NCBI GenBank assembly: GCA_950097015.1
Contig: CATNEN010000001.1
Span: 18,294,501 to 18,358,500, forward strand
Source: Macrostomum hystrix
Lineage: Eukaryota; Platyhelminthes; Macrostomidae
Direction: 5' to 3'
Length of the DNA: 64,000 nt
Each line of letters starts with the position of its first letter. Within the stretch, counting starts at the first letter, position 1. The position numbers were made by a program, and so were the translations under genes. The notes below the pieces were generated by a model that saw only the letters and a program-made list of their open reading frames with translations, was not told the DNA's origin and made no database searches. Below, one piece after another: positions 44,731-53,400 of the stretch.

Positions 44731-47505
44731 TCACCTGACAGTCTGGGGCTTCAGCAGACGCAGCAGCTCCGTGTGTCCCAGCTGCTCCGCCACCCGCGCA
44801 CACGTCAGACCCCGACAGTCCCGATGACTCGCATCCGCTTTTCTGTCCATCAGAGTCTGAGCTGCTCGCACGTGACCCGCTTCACAAGCTCGCAACAGAG
44901 CTGTCCGACCCTGACTGTCTTCAGCTTGCACTGACGCCCCGAGATCCACCAGTTTCTTAATGAGATCGTGATGACCTGCATCAGCTGCCAGCATGAGAGC
45001 AGTGGCTCCTGTGTCGTCTGGCAAATCGACATGCTCTCTTTTGAATCGTTCGTCAAGTAGTGTCAGAGTCAGTGCGACATCGCCAAGCGAGATGGTGATA
45101 CGAAGCAGCTGTATGATCTGACGTGGCTGCATTTTAGAGAGAGTCTGCTTGAGAACGGAATTCCTGCCCTCCATCGCCCTCGAGGCGGTGAAGCTGAGGA
45201 CTTGGCTGGATTGGAAGAGCCAGTCAGGCTCCACACCGACATATTCAACGCAATCGTCTTGAAAACGTGAGCAAGCTGCGATCGCACATTCAAAACGGCA
45301 GTTCCAAATGTGTTCGTCAGGTATCGACTGTAAAAAAACTTTCAAAACTTCGCTCTTACCTTCGAGTGCCGCCAGCTTCGATAGTTCCAAGCAGCAAACA
45401 GTTCTTAAACTTGAATCTGTTAAACGATCTAAAAAGGACTTCGAATTCTCCCACTGACTTTGCCCTCCAGCCTCGCGTGCCATCTCAAAGCAGCACCGAT
45501 TTCTGATGGATTTGTCTAAGATTTTATCCACCAGAAATTGTGCCACCTCAAACTGACCTCTGTCTGCTGCTCCTTTGCCTGCTTGGGCCCAGAACCGATC
45601 TCTCAAGGTCGGATCAGTGATTTTCTCTGCTAGAAGCTGTACCACTCGTCCCAAATGACCACTGACTGCTGCCTCTGTACCAGCTTGAACGCAGAACCGA
45701 TCTCTCTCTGTCTGATCAGTGATGTTTTCTGCTAGAAGCCACACCACTTCAAACTGACCACTGACTGCTGCCTCTGTACCAGCTTGAACGCAGAACCGAT
45801 GTTTCTCGGTCTGATCAGTGATTTTCTCTGCTAGAAACTGTACCACTTCAAACTGACCTCTGACTGCTGCCGCCGTGCCTGCTTGAACGCAGAACCGATG
45901 TTTCTCGGTCTGATCAGTGATTTTCTCTGCTAGAAACTGTACCACTCCCAACTGACCACTGACTGCTGCCTCTGTACCAGCTTGAACGCAGAACCGATCT
46001 CTCTCTGTCTGATCAGTGATTTTTCCTGCTAGAAGCCGTACCACTTCAAACTGACCACTGACTGCTGCCTCTGTACCAGCTTGAACGCAGAACCGATGTT
46101 TCTCGGTCTGATCAGTGATTTTCTCTGCTAGAAACTGTACCACTCCCAACTGACCACTGACTGCTGCCTCTGTACCAGCTTGAACGCAGAACCGATCTCT
46201 CTCTGTCTGATCAGTGATTTTTTCTGCTAGAAACTGTACCACTCCCAACTGACCACTGACTGCTGCCTCTGTACCAGCTTGAACGCAGAACCGATGTTTA
46301 TCTGTCTGATCAGTGATTTTTCCTGCTAGAAGCCGTACCACTTCAAACTGACCACTGACTGCTGCCTCTGTACCAGCTTGAACGCAGAACCGATGTTTCT
46401 CGGTCTGATCAGTGATTTTCTCTGCTAGAAACTGTACCACTCCCAACTGACCACTGACTGCTGCCTCTGTACCAGCTTGAACGCAGAACCGATGTTTCTT
46501 GGTCTGATCAGTGATTTTTCCTGCTAGAAGCCACACCACTTCAAACTGACCTCTGACTGCTGCCATTCTACCAGCTTGAACGCAGAACCGATCGCTCTCG
46601 GTCTGATCAGTGATTTTCTCTGCTAGAAATTGAACCACTTCCAACTGACCTCTGACTGCTGCCGCCGTGCCTGCTTGAACGCAGAACCGATCGCTCTCGG
46701 TCTGATCAGTGATTTTCTCTGCTAGAAATTGAACCACTTCCAACTGACCTCTGACTGCTGCCGCCGTGCCTGCTTGAACGCAGAACCGATCGCTCTCGGT
46801 CTGATCAGTGATTTTCTCTGCTAGAAATTGAACCACTTCCAACTGACCTCTGACTGCTGCCGCCGTGCCTGCTTGAACGCAGAACCGATCGCTCTCGGTC
46901 TGATCAGTGATTTTCTCTGCTAGAAATTGAACCACTCCCAACTGACCGCTGACTGCTGCCTCTGTACCAGCTTGAACAAAGAGCTCGTCTCTTTCGGTCT
47001 GATTACTCATTGTCTGTGTTAAAAAATTCGCCACTTCCAATTGACCACTGCTTTTTGCAACTTCAACGACTTGAATGCAGAACTGACCCCAGTAAGTCAT
47101 GTCATAGCAAACCAAAGCCAGAAATTTCACCGCATCTAAAAGACCATCAACGGCCGCTTTTTTGCCTGCTTCGATGAAGAACTGATTTATTTCAGACTGA
47201 CGAATAATTGTCTGTTTGAAAAGGATCACTATTTCACAATTTCTCTCAGCTACAGCTAAATCAAAAGTCTTCAAGCAGCACTGATCCTTCACAGTTTGGT
47301 CAGCGACTGACTGCACCAGAAACTTCACAGTTTCCCAATTCTTCTCCGATGCAGCTATCTCGACGACCTTCAAGCAGAGCTGATCTCGCACTTCTGGATC
47401 AACGACTGACGTCACCAGAAACTTTACAGTTCCCCAACTATTCTCCGATGCTGCTTTTTCGATTGCCATAAAATGCCGCTCATACTTTTTATCAAATGTC
47501 GCCAT
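44731..47505 (-). CDS. Repeat protein with 33-residue units and C-terminal ankyrin repeats
   Basis: One uninterrupted frame of 924 codons from ATG 47505. Residues about 10-165 hold diverged units (W.TVKFLV.SV.D type). About fifteen nearly identical 33-residue units follow (core RFCVQAGTEAAVSGQLGVVQ then FLAEKITDQTE). Their helix-helix pattern resembles ankyrin repeats without the TPLH motif. Two to three canonical ankyrin repeats close the protein: GATALMLAADAGHHDLIKKL, GRTALLRACEAGHVRAAQTL and GLTCARVAEQLGHTELLRLL. The frame stops at TGA right in a consensus donor (GTCAG-GTGAGT), so the mRNA may be spliced onward. An acceptor CTTTTCAG before 44513 matches the phase and adds NSGTSGSQQQ. It lies directly upstream of the Mab-21-like gene on the same strand and might be part of it. 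Function unknown; binding scaffold or receptor-like sensor is conjecture. Confidence 0.8.
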   Translation of the reverse strand: MATFDKKYERHFMAIEKAASENSWGTVKFLVTSVVDPEVRDQLCLKVVEIAASEKNWETVKFLVQSVADQTVKDQCCLKTFDLAVAERNCEIVILFKQTIIRQSEINQFFIEAGKKAAVDGLLDAVKFLALVCYDMTYWGQFCIQVVEVAKSSGQLEVANFLTQTMSNQTERDELFVQAGTEAAVSGQLGVVQFLAEKITDQTESDRFCVQAGTAAAVRGQLEVVQFLAEKITDQTESDRFCVQAGTAAAVRGQLEVVQFLAEKITDQTESDRFCVQAGTAAAVRGQLEVVQFLAEKITDQTESDRFCVQAGRMAAVRGQFEVVWLLAGKITDQTKKHRFCVQAGTEAAVSGQLGVVQFLAEKITDQTEKHRFCVQAGTEAAVSGQFEVVRLLAGKITDQTDKHRFCVQAGTEAAVSGQLGVVQFLAEKITDQTERDRFCVQAGTEAAVSGQLGVVQFLAEKITDQTEKHRFCVQAGTEAAVSGQFEVVRLLAGKITDQTERDRFCVQAGTEAAVSGQLGVVQFLAEKITDQTEKHRFCVQAGTAAAVRGQFEVVQFLAEKITDQTEKHRFCVQAGTEAAVSGQFEVVWLLAENITDQTERDRFCVQAGTEAAVSGHLGRVVQLLAEKITDPTLRDRFWAQAGKGAADRGQFEVAQFLVDKILDKSIRNRCCFEMAREAGGQSQWENSKSFLDRLTDSSLRTVCCLELSKLAALEGKSEVLKVFLQSIPDEHIWNCRFECAIAACSRFQDDCVEYVGVEPDWLFQSSQVLSFTASRAMEGRNSVLKQTLSKMQPRQIIQLLRITISLGDVALTLTLLDERFKREHVDLPDDTGATALMLAADAGHHDLIKKLVDLGASVQAEDSQGRTALLRACEAGHVRAAQTLMDRKADASHRDCRGLTCARVAEQLGHTELLRLLKPQTVR
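45560..46990. repeat. 99-bp coding tandem repeat, about 15 units
   Basis: DNA units of 99 bp match the 33-residue protein units. Two sub-families alternate (QLGVVQFLAE and QFEVVRLLAG types), and one block of three units (roughly 46610-46910) is nearly identical in DNA, showing recent expansion. Confidence 0.92.
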
Positions 47506-48029
47506 TGAAAATACTTCTTCGCTTTTTTTATCAAAGCTTGTCTATGATATGCGACACTATCATGAATACCACTGACAAACTCAATAATCATTTTGGTAGC
47601 TCATGGCGCTTTGCTGATCTTTTGCTTTCTGAGCTTTACTCAAGTTTAGGTCGTCGTTTCGTATCGTCCTGAGAGACCTGAAATCGCACCAATTTTCAAA
47701 TTTGTTAGGTGAAGCGCTCGATGCTCTTTAGAGACTGTTTAAATGCGACTATTGTTTTAAGCCATACTCGTTCACTGTTGGTACAATAAACGATGGCGAA
47801 GCCAGAAAATGTAATTGGGGAACAAAAGGCTCCACCTTGGCAGCACGTAGACCGCATAATTCCTTGAGCTAATTCACAACTAGAGTTGTCGCTGTTTTCG
47901 CAGAAACTATATTTGGAAATGCCAAGCCAAACAGAGTCAATCCATTTTTTTAAAGACGACAGATGGGGCCGCTAACTTTCTTCAAACTGAGGGGTGACAA
48001 AAATCACACAGGAATGCATAGTTTTAGCA
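47506..48029. other. 5' flank of the repeat-protein gene
   Basis: Unique sequence. No TATA box or exon that I can defend. Confidence 0.4.
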
Positions 48030-48198
48030 TCATGGCAGCCAGGATTTTTGTCGAGGGGTGGCGCACTTTTTGGGGGGAGCGCTAATACTGGGGGGCACCA
48101 CTACCACATGGGGGCGCCACTATAGTCGCACTATGGGGCGCCACAGAGTTTCGTCCGCCGATTAGGGGGCCGCTCCTTGCCCCCTGGCTACGCCCCTG
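48030..48198. mobile_element. hAT-like MITE relic
   Basis: The right end CCCCTGGCTACGCCCCTG (to 48198) is a typical hAT MITE terminus. The left side has a decayed complement (GCAGCCAGGATTTTTG near 48036). The interior is G/C-rich with repeated GGGGGCGCCACTA blocks. It is related to the relic at 25778. Confidence 0.6.
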
Positions 48199-48342
48199 CC
48201 CCATGGAGCGCAGTGGCAACTGGCAATGGGCCATTTATACACTAAGATTAGCAAATTAAAAGTTTAGTATACGAATTTTATTAACAAATTTAGAATTTCT
48301 AGAGAACGAGACGCTATCATTAGATTGAGTTAGTAGTAAAAC

Positions 48343-48358
48343 GGCCCTTTTCAGGGGC
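48343..48358 (+). promoter_or_regulatory. Histone-3'-end-like stem-loop
   Basis: AAAACGGCCCTTTTCAGGGGCACCA matches the histone mRNA 3' stem-loop with flanks (six-base stem with one mismatch, TTTC loop, ACCA after the stem). This is the best of three such sites. No histone frame lies upstream, so it is a stray or repeat-borne copy. About 100 bp downstream it shares AAAGAGACAAGCC with the 2181 site. Confidence 0.45.
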
Positions 48359-48399
48359 ACCAATAAGTCAAGTAGGAAATACATTCGAAATTAATAGTC

Positions 48400-50310
48400 T
48401 AAAGGAGAGGGACCGGTCGTGTCTGGTGAAACGCTATCGCAGAAAGTGAAATAAAGAGACAAGCCCTGATAAATAATTATGAAAATCGACAAACTTATTA
48501 CAATAATACCAATACTACTATAGTATACTCTATATAATAATTAGTAAACTATACTTCAGTATGTTTATTAATGTTTTTAAAGTTATTTTTCATTTGTTAT
48601 TTATATTTTTCATGCAGATAAGTATGAATAAAAGGCTCATTACTTATCACAAAATTACATATTTATAAACTATCATGACCACTGATTAGAGGATGACGAA
48701 AATAAAAGAGCCAATTTCCAATTGGTTTTGTTGGAATTTTCAGGAGGAGCTTAATGCATTTTTAGGCACCAGGGAGGGTAAAAACGAATTGGAAATCAAT
48801 GCTTTCACAACAGCTAGACAGAAATCGATGAAGGTGGGCCTTTGATCCGTCGATCCAATCAAGCAGTCACTAAATTTGTGCAGAAAATTGTAAATTTTCG
48901 CATCTCCTAGTAAACCAGCCTCCTGAATTTTTTTCTAAGAAATTACTAGTTCTTCTACTTCTAGAGGTCATCGGGTTCAGCGCGGTCGAATGAAATCCCT
49001 CACCTGTGGCTGCAGTGCACACGGAGTGAATTGCGAATGTCTCTTTGTTGTCACGCGAATCGCTGCGGCTTCTGGTAATAGGCAAATGCTGTGAATTTTA
49101 ATGCACGATGATTATATTGCTACTGTTAGTAGAGTAGTTAGCATTGCTTTGGAAAATGCATTTAGTCTTCGCGCAATTATAGAGCCTGGAAATCGACTGA
49201 CATAATGTCAATACTGACGTGCAATAGCTTATTTCATTTCAAAATACAATTTAAATAGTTTTATGAAGTAGATTACGAAGTCTGATTAGAAAAACAAATT
49301 TTGTGTATAAAACTTTCAAAAATGCAGTATAGCTGTGTACACCACAAGTGTACGAGCTATAAAATCAGTTTTCACTAAAACTGTGAGAACCTTTGGAAAA
49401 ATAGATCACATAAGCCTTACCTTGCTAGTGAAATTTAGCTGAGAACTTTAACGGAATTACCCCAGAAAGATTTTTAACAGAAGCAATGAAAATCGAGTTC
49501 CTAGTTGCTTTGAGTTGAGTGGGTTGTGCCAGGTGAGAGAGCGGAATGCAGGGTAGGGCAGGTTGCGAGTGTGTTTTATTCTTGTGTGGTTAGCAACAAG
49601 TCAATGATATTTGCGACGAAGACTAAGCACAAGATGTCGTTGACAACAGTATCTTATTTTTTCAATGGGTTTGTGTACATTGTCATTAACTGCACACAAG
49701 GTACTGTACAGAAGGCTTAAGTATACGCTCGTAGAGTATAGAGAGTAATAGAGAACTCGCTTTCTCTCTTCTACCAGGTAAAGCACAATGCTGCTGAGAA
49801 TTTTCCACTGAGCCAAACCGTCCTTGGTTTCGGATGCCATGGGCGCACAAATTGGTCCAAACAAACTCCCATTGTATCCAGAAAATTACAGCTCAGTAAT
49901 AATCACATCTTATTATCTATCAAGGCTATAGAAGCCTCTGTAACTTTTTCTACTACTAACACAGAAGTATACGATCTACTAGCTTTTTCATCAAAATAAT
50001 CCCAAATAAACAAACGGGCCGAACTTCTATCTCAACAACACAAGCTCCACCTTTGCCTGCATTTTAGGTCACAAATGAGCTCTTTGAAGCTACCCAATGG
50101 GCTTGATATTGAGAAGGCACACAATACAACTTGAGCTTACAGGCTAGCTACTCAAATTAGCCATTGGAGAAGGACTGCAAGCTCGCACCTGACAACCAAA
50201 TTGCACTCCAGACAACCTACAGCACCACCCTCCCTCCCTTTCTCTCTCCTCTGTCTCATAAAGGCCTCATAGTCTCACACAATGAAGACAAGCTCGATGG
50301 CAAATTAAAT
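48400..50310. other. AT-rich intergenic sequence
   Basis: No gene, RNA or array recognised. Short frames of 60-90 codons (for example 49526-49720) lack any domain. Confidence 0.5.
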
Positions 50311-50319
50311 ACTCGTATT

Positions 50320-50477
50320 TGCTTAGACACTCTTAAGACTGCCAACACATGCCTACAATAAAACACACTGAATTTAGTGCTCAGCTAAATTAAATATATG
50401 CTTAGACACTCTTAAGACTGCCAACACATGCCTACAATAAAACACACTGAATTTAGTGCTCAGCTAAATTAAATATA
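50320..50477. repeat. 79-bp direct duplication upstream of tektin
   Basis: A segment starting GCTTAGACACTCTTAAGACT at 50321 is repeated almost perfectly from 50400 (period 79). It ends just before the tektin start codon at 50490, so it is likely in the promoter or 5' UTR. Confidence 0.9.
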
Positions 50478-50489
50478 GGCGTGACTGCC

Positions 50490-53400
50490 ATGTTTGACTA
50501 TCATCACCAACAGCAGCTTCTGGCGCCGCTGGTTCGGATCCGACCTGCAGCCCCTTTGACGCCGCAAGTTTATGGAACAGCCTCCAAAAGACAACAACCC
50601 CAGGATTCAGCGTGCTTCTTCGCTGTCAAGACCAGCGTCAAGTCAGGGGACATTGCGGGACCCATTCGATCCGCCGGTGGGAGCTTGGCCAAGACAGCTT
50701 ACAACCCTACTCGGTGAGACTTGTTTCATAATTTTGCTCCAACTGCGGTTCGCTATGATGGGAGTTAAAGAAGAGATTGAATTTGCGTAGTCTGAGATCA
50801 CTCGATCATCAGGGAGTGCTTGGTCTGAGATCACTCCATTATCAGGGAGTGCTTGGTCTGAGATCACTCGATCATCAGGGAGTACTTGGTCTGAGATCAC
50901 TCCATTATCAGGGAGTGCTTGGTCTGGGATCACTCGATCATCAGGGAGTGCTTGGTCTGAGATCACTCCATTATCAGGGAGTGCTTGGTCTGAGATCACT
51001 CGATCATCAGGGAGTGCTTGGTCTGAGATCACTCGATCATCAGGGAGTGCTTGGTATGGGATCAGTTTATCATCAGAGAGTGCTTGGTCTGAGATCACTC
51101 GATCATCAGAGAGTGCTTGGTCTGGGATCACTCGATCATCAGAGAGTGCTTGGTCTGTGATCACTCCATTATCAGGGAGTGCTTGGTCTGAGATTACTCG
51201 ATCATCAGGGAGTGCTTGGTCTGGGATCAGTTTATCATCAGAGAGTGCTTGGTCTGTGATCACTCCATTATCAGGGAGTGCTTGGTCTGGGATCACTCGA
51301 TCATCAGGGAGTGCTTGGTCTGGGATCACTCGATCATCAGGGAGTGCTTGGTATGGGATCAGTTTATCATCAGAGAGTGCTTGGTCTGAGATCACTCGAT
51401 CATCAGAGAGTGCTTGGTCTGAGATCACTCCATTATCAGGGAGTGCTTGGTCTGAGATCACTCGATCATCAGGGAGTGCTTGGTCTGAGATCACTCGATC
51501 ATCAGGGAGTGCTTGGTCAGAGATCACTCCATTATCAGGGAGTGCTTGGTCTGAGATCACTCGATCATCAGGGAGTGCTTGGTCAGAGATCACTCGATCA
51601 TCAGGGAGTGCTTGGTATGAGATCACTCGATCACCAGGGAGTGCTTTGTCTGAGATCACTCGATCACCAGGGAGTGCTTGGTCTGAGATCACTCGATCAT
51701 AACTTACGCTCGTAGTCTGAGATCACTTGACAGAAAATGAGAACATTTTCGCGAATGTTTCGCGGCCTTTATTCTCATGTCCTGAATCTCGATTCACTTC
51801 AGCAACGCAGTGAGCAGTCGGTACACGAACAATGACTGGGCCAACTTCAACAAGGCCAGTCACAGGCAATCCAGTCGGGAGCGCTCAGCGGCGGAGCAGA
51901 CTAAAGCGGATGCTTGGGTCGCCATACGCGACACGGACGTCAGAACCCGGCTTCGGCAGGCCGACGTGTCTAAGAAGCTGAGTTGAGTGCCTTGTCCACT
52001 ATAGTATAGTGAATCATAATATAATAGTCTTATCCCCATCTTCTCAAATAGCTTCTGTTCCGCTTGTCTATTTCACGCAACAATAATCTCGACAATCAAT
52101 TGAAAGGTGAACGAGTGGCGGACATCGAGTACTGGCTGGAGCAGCTGGCTTCAGAAGCGGAGTTGAACTGCGCAGAGACGGAGGATCTGACGGTACCTGC
52201 TAAATATTTTGCTAATTTACTAAGTATGAAAGCTTTACAGGTTGAACTTAGGCACTATAGGGACACTAATTTTCTCAGCGGAATCGAGCTCAGGGACCCT
52301 GGTGCGGGAGGCAAACGCGTTAGACGGCTCAGCAACTCACCCCCACTAAGCTAACCCACTAAGACAAGCTCCCTGACTATACCAGTAACGAGCAACTAAA
52401 GCGCCAGCTTTAACTGGAATTCTACTCTGCCTTCTAGCACACCTAGGGTGAGAGGTCTCCCGAAATTTCACCTATAGCCTGAACAGCACTTTATTGAGGT
52501 GAATTATAGATCAGCACCAAAGAATGTGACGCATGCAGGCACATCTGCAACAGCACATTCTAACACCTGATTCCACACAGATTAGCGGTTTGAACTCACT
52601 AGTTAGCGTCGTTAAAACAGGCACAAACTTTATGAAATGCCAACTTCAGGACCACATCCGCGTGCTGGAGTCTTACATTGCTTACACGGCAAAGCCACTG
52701 AACATGTCTGAGCAGTGCCTGGCGCTCAGGGAGCAACGAATGGGTATCGATTTAGTTCACGACGAGGTCGAGAGGCAGCTGAATCGGGTGAGTCAGAAAT
52801 GATGCGAAATTGCTAGGAATGCTAGACTACTCTGGTGTGAGCAGTAACAGGATCGTTAGAATTATCTGACAGAATAGATAGATAAAACCTAGCCCAGTTA
52901 GCATAGATGCACAGCCAGTAGCACAGCCGTATGAGCAGTCTCAGGACTATATGAGCAGTCTCAGGAGTATGTGAGCAGTCTCAGGACCATATGAGCAGTC
53001 TCAGGAGTATGTGAGCAGTCTCAGGACTATATGAGCAGTCTAGGCAGTATATGAGCAGTCCATGAGTATGTGAGCAGTCTCAGGACTATATGAGCAGTCT
53101 TAGGAGTATATGATCAGTCTCAGCGGTATATGAGCACTCTCAGGACCATATGAGCAGTCTCAGGAGTATGTGAGCAGTCTCAGGACTATATGAGCAGTCT
53201 AGGCAGTATATGAGCAGTCCATGAGTATGTGAGCAGTCTCAGGACTATATTAGCAGTCTTAGGAGTATATGAGCAGTCTCAGCGGTATATGAGCACTCTC
53301 AGGACTATATGAGCAGTCTTAGGAGTATATAATCAGTCTCAGGACTATATGAGCAGTCTTAGGAGTATATGATCAGTCTCAGCGGTATATGAGCACTCTC

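Noticed and set aside
50643-51715. Frames of 349 (minus), 127, 181 and 145 codons (plus)
   Set aside because: They translate the 33-bp repeat in tektin intron 1 and have no start context or domain.
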